From the NCBI RefSeq assembly GCF_003074055.1, contig NZ_CP029043.1, forward strand, positions 6,564,501 through 6,628,500: a stretch of DNA of 64,000 nt. Reading direction: 5' to 3'. Below are positions 36,167 to 44,638 of this stretch, piece after piece. How positions within the stretch are numbered: position 1 is the stretch's first letter; every line of letters starts with the position of its first letter. Source of the stretch: Streptomyces nigra. GTDB taxonomy: Bacteria > Actinomycetota > Actinomycetes > Streptomycetales > Streptomycetaceae. The position numbers and the translations under genes are program-made. The notes below the pieces were generated by a model. It had not been told where the DNA came from and searched no databases. It worked only from the letters and a program-made list of their open reading frames with translations.

Positions 36167-36979
36167 TCAGTGCTTGGCCGCGACGCCGGCGACGGAGACG
36201 TCGGGCGCGTCGGTCTCGGGCGCGTCCGGGTCCGGGCGCCAGAAGGCCGTGGCGACGACCCCTGGCTCGACCAGGTCCAGGCCGTCGAAGTAGGAGGCGA
36301 TCTCCTGCGGCGACCGGAGGTGGTAGGTGTTCGCCGACTGGTGGTTGTACGCCGCGACCGCCGTGTTCAGCGCCTCGTTGGTGTTCGTGCCGTCGCTCAG
36401 CGCCAGCCAGCTGCCCGCGGGCAGCCCCGCCAGCAGGGCGCTCACCAGGTCGCCCGGCCGGTCGTCGTCCGAGATCTGCCCCATGATGCCCAGCAGGGTG
36501 AGGGCGACCGGGCGGCTGAAGTCGAGCGTCTTGGCAGCCTGGGCCAGGATCCGCTCGGGGTCGCGGACGTCCGCGTCGACGTAGGCGCAGGCCCCCTCCT
36601 CGCTGCTGGTGAGCAGCGCCTCGGCGTGCACCAGGACGAGCGGGTCGTTGTCCACGTAGACGATGCGGCTCTCGGGCGCGATGCGCTGGGCCAGCTCGTG
36701 CGTGTTGTCCGCGGTGGGCAGGCCCCTCCCGATGTCCAGGAACTGCCGGACGCCGGCCTCCCGCACCAGGAAGCGCACGGCCCGCGCGAGGAACCGCCGC
36801 TGCAGCCGGGCGACGGCGGCGAATTCCGGGAACGTCGACAGGATGACGTCCCCGACCTCGCTGTCGACGGGGTAGTTGTCCTTGCCGCCGAGCAGGTAGT
36901 TCCACACCCGCGCCGAGTGCGGGCGATCGGTCTGCAGCCTGGCCACGATGTCGGCAGGCGAAGATTCCGAGGATTCCAT
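36167..36979 (-). CDS. DUF574-type SAM-dependent methyltransferase
   Basis: 270 residues from the ATG at 36979. The N-terminus PHSARVWNYLLGGKDNYPVD is the signature of the actinobacterial SAM methyltransferase family PF04672 (DUF574). It also has GVRQFLDIGRGLPTADNTHELAQ for motif I, VYVDNDPLVLVHA for the acidic ribose contact, and SHLT-like LSDGTN. Streptomyces carry many paralogues, often near regulators; substrates are largely unknown. The start is supported by the conserved N-terminus; a longer frame to 37198 is rejected. Confidence 0.9.
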   Translation of the reverse strand: MESSESSPADIVARLQTDRPHSARVWNYLLGGKDNYPVDSEVGDVILSTFPEFAAVARLQRRFLARAVRFLVREAGVRQFLDIGRGLPTADNTHELAQRIAPESRIVYVDNDPLVLVHAEALLTSSEEGACAYVDADVRDPERILAQAAKTLDFSRPVALTLLGIMGQISDDDRPGDLVSALLAGLPAGSWLALSDGTNTNEALNTAVAAYNHQSANTYHLRSPQEIASYFDGLDLVEPGVVATAFWRPDPDAPETDAPDVSVAGVAAKH

Positions 36980-37160
36980 GGGGGCAGCTTCACACACCGT
37001 GGTGATCGAAGTGATCAAGTACGGGAATTCGCGGCGGACTTCATTGTGCTCCTCCCTCCCGGGGGGGGGCCGAGGTGGCGGCCGAGATCGCGCACGACAT
37101 CGCCACACGGTCACGGAGCGCACGCTGGACCTGGTCCGCCGCTGCCTCGTTCCACAGGAC

Positions 37161-37199
37161 GGTGCGGCGGGCCCGGCCTGACACCGGACCCGCCGCACC
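37161..37199 (-). terminator. Terminator hairpin of the GH62 gene
   Basis: GGTGCGGCGGG-C-CCGG pairs with CCGG-A-CCCGCCGCACC around a seven-base loop, 24 bases past the GH62 stop. A second palindrome, GAGAAGGCCTTCTC at 37211-37224, overlaps the stop codon itself. Confidence 0.75.
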
Positions 37200-37222
37200 G
37201 CCTCCCCTCGGAGAAGGCCTTC

Positions 37223-38704
37223 TCAGCGCTGCAAGGTCAGCAGACCCGGGCGGTAGGGCAGCAGGCCGTAGTCACCTCCGGAGTTCGGGCTGCGGCCCTG
37301 GTAGAGCAGCTGCAGATGGCAGGGGTCGACGGTCATCGTCTGGTCGGCGCTGGTGCGCAGCAGCTCGCCGTGGCTGATGTCGTTCGTCCAGGTGGCGCCG
37401 CTGTTGGCCTTGCCGGCGAAGGGGTTGCTCTCGGAGGCGGCCTGCGGGGTCCAGGAGCCGCTGAGACTGGTGGCGGTGAAGGACCGGAAGTACCGGCCCT
37501 GTGAGCCGATCGCCTCGACGATCATGAGGTAGCGGTTCTGGCCCTGGAGCTTGTAGACCTGCGGCGCCTCGAACAGGTTGTTCGTCGTGTCGCTCATGAC
37601 CACGGTCGAGGTCGAGCCGAAGCTGCCGGGGAAGTTCCCGATCGGCATGCTCGCCCGGTAGATCTTGCCGTTGTCCCCGGCGAAGAACAGGTACATGTTC
37701 GTGCCGTCACCGATGAGCGTCTGGTCGATGGGTCCCGTGCCGGAGCCGGAGATGCTTCCGGAGAAGAGCACCTGCTCGGACGACCAGCCGTTGGGGTTGG
37801 TCGGGTCCGTCGACGTCCGGTAGGAGAAGGCGGTGCCGCCCCACTGGTACGCCAGCACCCAGATGTTCTTCGGCGCGAAGTAGAAGAGGCTGGGGGCGAC
37901 CGTGGAGCTGTTCATCGCGTTCTGGCTCGCCGAGCCCATCTCCGACCAGGCCCCGAACAGACCGAAGTTCATCGAACCCCAGCGGGTCCCGGTGTCGTGC
38001 GTGGTCGCGTAGACGAGCTGCTTGCCGTTGTAGGGGGCGACGGTGAAGTCCTTCAGCGAGACCCATCCCTGCCGGGGCTGGGCCAGTGCGCCGGTCGAGT
38101 TCCAGCGGTAACTCGACGGCAGGTCGCAGGAATCGGGATCGCCGGGATCCCCGCCGTCCGAGCCGACCTTGACGAGCTGCCACTGCTGGTTGGTCCCGCC
38201 CCAGTCGTCGTACTGGACGATGTTCGCGCCGTCGGCGGTGGAGGCGCCCTGGACCTCGAGTGCCTTGCCGCTGTGGCGCGAGACGAGGCGTACGTACCCG
38301 TCCGAGCTGTCGGCCAGCCGCCACTGCTGGTTGGCGGCGTTCTGGTCGGACCACTGGACGATCGAACCGCCGTTCGCGGTCGACCAGTTGTAGACGTCCA
38401 GCACCTTGCCGGAGTGGCGTGACGCGATCCGGTAGGAGCCGTTGCCTGAGTCGATGAACCGCCACTGCTGCTGGTTCTGGTCGTTCCTCGACCACTGGGT
38501 GATCCGGGCGCCGTCGTTCGTGGCCAGGTTGTACACGTCGAGGGCCTTGCCGCTGTTGCGGTTGACCAGGACGTACCAGGCGTTCGTGTCGACGGTCGCC
38601 GCCGCGGCCGGCTCGGCGCCGAGGAACGCCGTCAGCAGCAACAAGGGCGCCAGGACGCCGAGCAGGCGTCTCGGGCGCACCGCGGGCAGGATGCGTGACC
38701 ACAT
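37223..38704 (-). CDS. Secreted GH62 alpha-L-arabinofuranosidase with N-terminal CBM13
   Basis: 493 residues, ATG with AAGGAGG upstream. A signal peptide (LLGVLAPLLLLTAFLGAEPAAAA) is followed by a ricin-type trefoil (CBM13) at about 40-180 with three QQW repeats (NQQQWRF, NQQWRL, NQQWQL), a Gly/Asp linker, and a GH62 five-bladed propeller starting SSYRWNSTGALAQPRQGWVSLKDF. WGSMNFG, FEAPQVYKL and TWTNDISHGELLR match the family. It removes arabinose side chains from arabinoxylan, which helps the xylanase encoded divergently. A CGAAA-N-TTTCG operator lies upstream. Confidence 0.95.
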   Translation of the reverse strand: MWSRILPAVRPRRLLGVLAPLLLLTAFLGAEPAAAATVDTNAWYVLVNRNSGKALDVYNLATNDGARITQWSRNDQNQQQWRFIDSGNGSYRIASRHSGKVLDVYNWSTANGGSIVQWSDQNAANQQWRLADSSDGYVRLVSRHSGKALEVQGASTADGANIVQYDDWGGTNQQWQLVKVGSDGGDPGDPDSCDLPSSYRWNSTGALAQPRQGWVSLKDFTVAPYNGKQLVYATTHDTGTRWGSMNFGLFGAWSEMGSASQNAMNSSTVAPSLFYFAPKNIWVLAYQWGGTAFSYRTSTDPTNPNGWSSEQVLFSGSISGSGTGPIDQTLIGDGTNMYLFFAGDNGKIYRASMPIGNFPGSFGSTSTVVMSDTTNNLFEAPQVYKLQGQNRYLMIVEAIGSQGRYFRSFTATSLSGSWTPQAASESNPFAGKANSGATWTNDISHGELLRTSADQTMTVDPCHLQLLYQGRSPNSGGDYGLLPYRPGLLTLQR

Positions 38705-38781
38705 CGGAGAGCCTCCTTGAGGGGGGAAGTGTGGGTGCCGCCGACGAACCGCCGAGCCATGGTGCGGGAGCGCGCAAACGA

Positions 38782-38796
38782 TTCGAAAGTTTCGAA
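38782..38796. promoter_or_regulatory. Palindromic operator TTCGAAA-G-TTTCGAA
   Basis: A perfect 7-1-7 palindrome 78 bases upstream of the GH62 start. It contains the CGAA-N-TTCG core described for the Streptomyces LacI-type xylan regulator BxlR. Confidence 0.75.
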
Positions 38797-39074
38797 CGCT
38801 CCCAGGATCTCCGGCGCCACAAGCTAGGAATACGACGCTCCGCGGTCAAGGTGTTTCGCCGATCTGGCTGCAAAACGCTGTCGCGTTCGTGGGTCTGACG
38901 GTGTGGGGGTGACCGTGCTCGGAGGCGTCCCTCAGGGCGCCGGATCACCCGTGCGGGAGCGGGAGTTGGGTGCTCTGGCCAGGAGGTATGGGAGTCCGGT
39001 CGCGACCCGGCGCCCAGGGGGCGGGGGCTGTCCGCCGCGCGTGCGAAAGGGCGATAGTCGACGGAAAGTCAGGG

Positions 39075-39087
39075 GCGAAACTTTCGC
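39075..39087. promoter_or_regulatory. Palindromic operator GCGAAA-C-TTTCGC
   Basis: A perfect 6-1-6 palindrome with the same CGAAA-N-TTTCG core as the site at 38782, 263 bases upstream of the xylanase start. This suggests a long leader or a distal operator. Confidence 0.7.
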
Positions 39088-39349
39088 TCGACAGTCGGAA
39101 AAAATCCATGCCGTATGGGTTGACGACTCCCTGTCAAGCCCCCAATGATCTGTCTGGGCAACCGGCCGAGGAGCGAAATGTCGAACACCTCGGTTCCCGA
39201 AGTCCGAGCCGCACCACCGGATCCCCGCATCACCCGCCGTGGACCGCCCCGCCGACCGGCCCAGGCCGCTGCGCTCCCCCCAGCACGTCCGTTCCTCGGT
39301 TTCCCCTGCTCTTCGGTCGTTCCGTGAGAACCGCTAAGGAGGCACCCCC

Positions 39350-40780
39350 ATGGGCATCCAAGCCCTTCCCAGAGCCGCCGTCCGTCAGAAGCTCCGAACC
39401 CCGCTGCTGGCGCTGGCCGCCGGCGTCCTCGGGCTGACGGCCGCACTCGTCCCGCCCACGAACGCGGACGCGGCCGAGAGCACCCTCGGTGCCGCGGCGG
39501 CACAGAGCGGCCGCTACTTCGGCGTCGCCATCGCCTCGGGCAAGCTCGGCGACTCGACGTACACCTCGATCGCGAACCGCGAGTTCAACTCGGTGACCGC
39601 CGAGAACGAGATGAAGATCGACGCCACCGAGCCGAACCGGGGCCAGTTCAACTTCAGTTCGGCCGACCGCGTCTACAACTGGGCCGTGCAGAACGGCAAG
39701 GAGGTCCGCGGACACACCCTCGCCTGGCACTCCCAGCAGCCCGGCTGGATGCAGAGCCTCAGCGGCAGCTCGCTGCGCCAGGCCATGATCGACCACATCA
39801 ACGGCGTGATGGCGCACTACAAGGGCAAGATCGCCCAGTGGGACGTCGTGAACGAGGCGTTCGCCGACGGAAGTTCGGGTGCCCGCCGCGACTCCAACCT
39901 CCAGCGCACCGGCAACGACTGGATCGAGGTCGCCTTCCGCACCGCGCGCGCCGCCGACCCGTCCGCCAAGCTCTGCTACAACGACTACAACGTCGAGAAC
40001 TGGAACTGGGCGAAGACCCAGGCCATGTACAACATGGTCAAGGACTTCAAGTCGCGCGGCGTGCCGATCGACTGCGTCGGCTTCCAGTCGCACTTCAACA
40101 GCGGCAGCCCGTACGACAGCAACTTCCGCACCACGCTGCAGAACTTCGCGGCCCTCGGCGTCGACGTCGCCGTCACCGAGCTCGACATCCAGGGCGCCTC
40201 GTCCTCGACGTACGCCGCCGTGGTCAACGACTGCCTGGCCGTCTCGCGCTGCCTCGGCGTGACCGTCTGGGGCGTGCGCGACAGCGACTCCTGGCGCGCC
40301 AGTGACACGCCGCTGCTGTTCAACAACGACGGCAGCAAGAAGGCCGCGTACTCCGCCGTCCTGAACGCGCTCAACGGCGGCACCACCACGCCCCCGCCGA
40401 CCGGTGACGGCGGCCAGATCAAGGGCGTCGCCTCGGGCCGCTGCCTGGACGTCCCCAACGCCTCCACCACCGACGGCACAGGCGTCCAGCTGTACGACTG
40501 CCACTCCAACAGCAACCAGCAGTGGGCCGTGACCGACTCCGGTGAGATCCGGGTCTACGGCAACAAGTGCCTGGACGCCGCCGGCACCGGCAACGGCGCC
40601 TCGGTCCAGATCTACAGCTGCTGGGGCGGCGACAACCAGAAGTGGCGGCTGAACTCCGACGGTTCGATCGTCGGCGTCCAGTCGGGCCGCTGCCTGGACG
40701 CGGCCGGCAGCGGCAACGGCGCCAGGATCCAGCTCTACGCCTGCTCGGGCGGCTCCAACCAGCGCTGGACCCGCACCTGA
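39350..40780 (+). CDS. xlnA: Secreted GH10 endo-1,4-beta-xylanase with CBM13
   Basis: 476 residues. A long signal peptide (QKLRTPLLALAAGVLGLTAALV ... ANADA-like cleavage before AESTL) precedes a GH10 barrel: the acid/base is Glu169 in WDVVNEAF and the nucleophile Glu277 in VTELDIQG; HTLAWHSQQP and FNSVTAENEMK are also family motifs. After a Thr/Pro/Gly linker (TTTPPPTGDGG) comes a ricin-type trefoil with three QxW repeats (NQQWAV, NQKWRL, NQRWTR). This is the architecture of S. lividans XlnA and S. olivaceoviridis FXYN. It cuts xylan backbones outside the cell. Confidence 0.97.
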   Translation: MGIQALPRAAVRQKLRTPLLALAAGVLGLTAALVPPTNADAAESTLGAAAAQSGRYFGVAIASGKLGDSTYTSIANREFNSVTAENEMKIDATEPNRGQFNFSSADRVYNWAVQNGKEVRGHTLAWHSQQPGWMQSLSGSSLRQAMIDHINGVMAHYKGKIAQWDVVNEAFADGSSGARRDSNLQRTGNDWIEVAFRTARAADPSAKLCYNDYNVENWNWAKTQAMYNMVKDFKSRGVPIDCVGFQSHFNSGSPYDSNFRTTLQNFAALGVDVAVTELDIQGASSSTYAAVVNDCLAVSRCLGVTVWGVRDSDSWRASDTPLLFNNDGSKKAAYSAVLNALNGGTTTPPPTGDGGQIKGVASGRCLDVPNASTTDGTGVQLYDCHSNSNQQWAVTDSGEIRVYGNKCLDAAGTGNGASVQIYSCWGGDNQKWRLNSDGSIVGVQSGRCLDAAGSGNGARIQLYACSGGSNQRWTRT

Positions 40781-40807
40781 CACACGGGCCTTCAGCCACA
40801 TGGCCCG

Positions 40808-40834
40808 GGGCCGCCGTCGTGAGGGCGGCGGCCC
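40808..40834. terminator. Bidirectional hairpin between xylanase and FUSC genes
   Basis: GGGCCGCC pairs with GGCGGCCC across a loop of about eleven bases (GTCGTGAGGGC region), between convergent genes. Confidence 0.65.
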
Positions 40835-40895
40835 GTCCAGGGGTCCGGTCGGCCGGCACAAAGCCGACTCCCGGGCGCTGTCCGTCGCCGCGCCG

Positions 40896-43073
40896 TCACC
40901 CGCCCGGGTGCGCGGGCCCTGGTCCGTCATCTTCCGCGGCCAGGGTCGCCCGCACCCGCTGCTCCTCGCGAGCCGGGCCGACGTCCCGTTCCAGGGGCGT
41001 GCGGCTCACGGCTGTCGCGAGGTCCTCCAAGGCCCGTTTCTCAAGTTCAGCCTCGCGCCGCACGACCGGGCTTCCGGTGCCGAGGGCGCTGCCCTGCCAG
41101 GCGTGGAGCGCCTCCTCCACGCGCCCCCAGTCCGGGTTCCTGTGCTCGCGCACATCCTCGGCCGCCTGCTCGGTGTCCGCCTCCAGGGCCTCGGCGAGCC
41201 GCTCCGCCTCCGAGGCGAAACGGCTGTCGGCCCGCGGGACGTGGCTCTCCATGAGCATCGCCGCCCGGCCGAACCGCTTGAGCGCCTCCTGCGCGTCCTC
41301 CGCCTCGCGCGACGTCAGGCCGCGGGGGCCGACCGGTTCGCGTCTTGCCTGTTCATAGGCCTTCTGCCAGGCGGCCCGTGCGTCCCTGCTCGCCAGCAGC
41401 GCCCTGCGCATGTCCGCGCGATGTTCCCGGGTCGGTCGGGCGTGGCTGCGGAGCACGGCGGCCGCGTAGCGGCCGTCGGCGGCGAGCCAGTCCGCCAGCC
41501 GGCCCGGCAGCCGGGGGGTCTCCCACGCGGGGTACACCACGTACGCCAGCATGGCCAGGGCCCCGCCGAGCAGGGTGAGCACCACCCGCTCCGGGACCGT
41601 CTGCTCCCATGCCTGGCCGCCCATGCCGAGCAGGAAGACGACGTACGCGGCGGTGAAGCACTGGGAGTAGGCGTAGCCGGTACGGTTCAGCGTGTACGAC
41701 AGGCCCGCCGAGACGACCGCCGGCACGGCGGACAGGTGGGCGTCCGTGCCCAATGCCCGCACCACACCGGTGGCGAGCGCCACCCCCACCAGGGTCCCGG
41801 CGAGACGGGCCACGGCACGCGCGTACGTCCGGTGGAAGTCCGGCCGCATCACCATCACCGAGGCGATGGGCGCCCAGTAGCCGTGCCCCAGGGGCAGCCG
41901 GGCGGCGATCAGATAGCCGACCGTGGCCACCGCCGCCAGGCGGACGGCGTGCCGGAACACGGGCGAGTCCCGGTGGAGCTCACGGCGGACCGCCACGACG
42001 ACGACCGGGACCAGCTTGAACAGGGTCGGGCGCACCAGGAACTGGGCGCCGGCGGGATCGGGCGGCGTGGGCGCCTCGGCGCGCGCCCCGCCGCTCCCGG
42101 CGATGTCCAACGCCTCGCCGAGCAGTTCCACGAGCCGTTCGGCGGCTTGCCGCGCGGGGCCCTCCAGCACCTCGTGCTCCTCGTCGACGCGCAGGACGTC
42201 CGCGCTCTCGGGCCGCACCTCGGCAGGGATGCCGTGTCGGATCGAACGGGCGGCCGCGTCCAGGACGTCGGCGGCCGCGTCGAGCAACTCCCGCGCGCGG
42301 TCCCGCCCGGGTCCCTCGGCCGGGGCGCCCACGTCCGGGTCGGCGAGCGCCGCGACGACCGGCCGAATGCGCTCGGCGAGTCCCCGGGGGCCGTGCAGGA
42401 CGGGAGGACGGGTGCGGGCCTGGGACGGCGTCACGGCGGCCGCGTCCCGGGCCGTCATCAGCGGCTCCGGGTCGAACGGCGCGGTCGGGTCGTGCCGCAG
42501 CCGGCGGGCGTAGTCGGCCACGGCGGCCAGCGCGTCGGCCAGCGCGTCGCGGTGCGCGCCCCAACGCCGGATCGGGAACAGCAGGATCAGCACGGCCTGC
42601 GCCACGCCTCCGAGCGCGATGACCCCGGCGTGCTCCAGAGCCCGCCCGACGCTCGTGGGCAGGGTGATGGTCACCAGCATGCTGCCCACGGTCGTCGCCG
42701 CGACGATCCCGGCGGTCGATCCGACGGCCCATGCCATTCCCGCGACGAAGGCCCACAGGGCGAGCAGCGGGAGGAACGTCACGAGTCGCCCCGCCGCCAG
42801 GTAGCCCACGAAGGTGCTGAGCGCCAGACCCGCGCCCGCGCCGAGCGCGACGACCTTGCGCGGACGCCAGTTGCGCTGGAAGGTTGCTCCGCCCGCGGAG
42901 TAGGCGCCGAGAGCGGCGGACGCGGCGTACGCGGGGGAGACCAGCCACAGCGTCGGCCCGACGACGAGCGCCACCCCGGCGGCCGCACGCAGGGCGAGCA
43001 GGGGCTCCAGCCGCGTCTCCTCGACCGTGAGCCCGGATCGCACGACGTCCCCGAAGGCCCGCAGCCACGTCAC
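40896..43073 (-). CDS. FUSC-family integral membrane protein
   Basis: 725 residues from a GTG at 43073 (VTWLRAFGDVVRSGLTVEETRLEPLLALRAAAG); a GTG at 43085 is the alternative. Two clusters of membrane helices separated by a cytoplasmic region of about 150 residues give the aromatic-acid-exporter/FUSC arrangement. The second cluster starts RLAAVATVGYLIAARLPLGHGYWAPIASVMVMRPDFHRTYARAVARLAGTLVG, read with its breaks. The C-terminal 200 residues are charged and helical. Relatives export aromatic acids; this one is uncharacterised. Converges with the xylanase. Confidence 0.88.
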   Translation of the reverse strand: MTWLRAFGDVVRSGLTVEETRLEPLLALRAAAGVALVVGPTLWLVSPAYAASAALGAYSAGGATFQRNWRPRKVVALGAGAGLALSTFVGYLAAGRLVTFLPLLALWAFVAGMAWAVGSTAGIVAATTVGSMLVTITLPTSVGRALEHAGVIALGGVAQAVLILLFPIRRWGAHRDALADALAAVADYARRLRHDPTAPFDPEPLMTARDAAAVTPSQARTRPPVLHGPRGLAERIRPVVAALADPDVGAPAEGPGRDRARELLDAAADVLDAAARSIRHGIPAEVRPESADVLRVDEEHEVLEGPARQAAERLVELLGEALDIAGSGGARAEAPTPPDPAGAQFLVRPTLFKLVPVVVVAVRRELHRDSPVFRHAVRLAAVATVGYLIAARLPLGHGYWAPIASVMVMRPDFHRTYARAVARLAGTLVGVALATGVVRALGTDAHLSAVPAVVSAGLSYTLNRTGYAYSQCFTAAYVVFLLGMGGQAWEQTVPERVVLTLLGGALAMLAYVVYPAWETPRLPGRLADWLAADGRYAAAVLRSHARPTREHRADMRRALLASRDARAAWQKAYEQARREPVGPRGLTSREAEDAQEALKRFGRAAMLMESHVPRADSRFASEAERLAEALEADTEQAAEDVREHRNPDWGRVEEALHAWQGSALGTGSPVVRREAELEKRALEDLATAVSRTPLERDVGPAREEQRVRATLAAEDDGPGPAHPGG

Positions 43074-43302
43074 GGGTGTCCGCACGGCCGGAACGCCCTG
43101 CCGGGTCGCGTCGGCCTGGTCGAGGTGCGGCAGCCCTCGTGCATGGAAACCTCCCACACAGGCGGAGCTTCGGCGCTCAGGCGGCGTTGCGTCCGGGTCC
43201 CCCTGTGCGCCCGAGGCGAAACAACCACGCACCGACCGATCAGCGAATCTCCGGACCCGGACGACCACCGACCGAGGGCACATCTCTGGCTGAGGTCACC
43301 CG

Positions 43303-44424
43303 CTAGTCACCGTGGCCGTCCTGCAGCAGGATGCGACGCTCCTGTTCGCGCTTGGAGTAGGCCGCTGCCCGGATCGCCTCGTCACTCTCCAGGCCCGATC
43401 CCAGCGCGCCGCCCACCGTGGCGACCGAAGCGACGAACCAGGTCAGCGTCCAGTAATCCGTGGTGTGCAGCGGGGTCTGTGTCGCGGAAGTGAACACACG
43501 ATCGGTGAGGATGAACAGCGCCCACACCAAGTTGATGACCATCAGACCCGCGTAGCAGACCAGCACCCCGATACCCACCGTCAGGACCGTGGAGGTGTTG
43601 TAGAGGACCGCCGTCTTCCTCGCCTCCGGCGAAACCTCGTCCGTTCGATGCCACAGGTTCGCGTCCACGATCAGCCAGCCGATCATGAGAGCGACGGACC
43701 CGACCATGGCGATCACCAGGCGTGGCGTGCCCAGGGAGGTGGCCAGGCTCCAGATGGTGGAGTCCAGGGTGGCGATGGCCCCCGTGGCGAGTGCGGCCGC
43801 CAGGGCTTTCGACAAGTCCGGCACCAACCGCCAGGGCCGGTTGGCGCGGACCATACCGAGGAGCACCCTCAGGTAACCGCGCGGCCCGCTGACGACGTAC
43901 CGCAGATCGGCCATGTCCTCCGCACCGACCTGACCCGGATGGATAGGCGTGAGACGACCGATGAAGGGCCCACGCAGCGGCTGACCTCCCGGAGCCCACT
44001 CAGGCCCGGTGGCCCGTGGGCTCGTCAAGCTGAGCACTGCTTCTTCCACGGCCTGCTGGGCCCTTGTCTGCAGCCGGAAGCCCCCCAGCGGAGGAAGAGA
44101 CACCAGCGCCAAGCCGTGTTCGTGGCTCAGATCCACCACGATCTCGCGCCCGTGCGAGTGCAGCGGAAGGTCGGTGAGGGCCACGACGATGTCCCAGTTC
44201 CCCTCCCTTCCACGGTCCATGATCCGCTGCATCAAGGTGGGCGGATCCTCGGTTCTTGCGGTGAAGGGCTCACTGACCACCTCGACGTCGAACCGTCGTG
44301 CCTGGCCCGACTTGTCGGCGAGCCGATCAGGAAGCGTCCGGGCCAAGCGCTGCGCGATCTCCGTCGGCGCGTACGGATCCGCCAGAAGAGCCACGACCGT
44401 AACGCCCTGGAATGACACCCGCAT
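43303..44424 (-). CDS. Actinobacterial membrane protein of unknown function
   Basis: 373 residues, ATG preceded by GAAGGAG. The first ~220 residues are soluble with an alternating alpha/beta pattern (VTVVALLADPYAPTEIAQRLA; WDIVVALTDLPLHSHGREIVVDL), and the last 150 contain four membrane helices (ALATGAIATLDSTIWSLA; VIAMVGSVALMIGWLIV; VGIGVLVCYAGLMVINLVWALFIL; WTLTWFVASVATVGGAL). I recognise no named family. It is the only gene between FUSC and the divergent UvrA paralogue. A signalling or stress-related role is possible but unsupported. Confidence 0.85.
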   Translation of the reverse strand: MRVSFQGVTVVALLADPYAPTEIAQRLARTLPDRLADKSGQARRFDVEVVSEPFTARTEDPPTLMQRIMDRGREGNWDIVVALTDLPLHSHGREIVVDLSHEHGLALVSLPPLGGFRLQTRAQQAVEEAVLSLTSPRATGPEWAPGGQPLRGPFIGRLTPIHPGQVGAEDMADLRYVVSGPRGYLRVLLGMVRANRPWRLVPDLSKALAAALATGAIATLDSTIWSLATSLGTPRLVIAMVGSVALMIGWLIVDANLWHRTDEVSPEARKTAVLYNTSTVLTVGIGVLVCYAGLMVINLVWALFILTDRVFTSATQTPLHTTDYWTLTWFVASVATVGGALGSGLESDEAIRAAAYSKREQERRILLQDGHGD

Positions 44425-44638
44425 GACTCCTTCTCGTCGGCTGCCCCCGCGATCGCACGTGCCCACAGCATCGCCCCCGAGGTGACGCGGCCCGCCCCGT
44501 GACACGCTGACACTGTCGGCAGGCGCAGGCGGCAAGGTCAGATCTCCGCGTCCTCGTCCGTGCAGGACCTGCGGGTGAGCCGGGCCCGGTGACGCCGCCT
44601 GTCGCGCGGTTCCCAGCGCGATCGGGTACTCAGGAACG

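Larger units (their letters stand above)
38705..39349. promoter_or_regulatory. Divergent GH62/xylanase promoter region
   Basis: No gene fits this 645-base gap; the interval between the two operators shows no further structure I can support. The right end carries a good ribosome binding site (TAAGGAGG) for the xylanase. The two operators are listed separately. Confidence 0.7.

Noticed and set aside
37055..37080. Run of nine G residues after CCTCCC as a regulatory element
   Set aside because: A homopolymer in an intergenic GC-rich stretch; no partner structure or gene relation could be shown, and it may be error-prone sequence.
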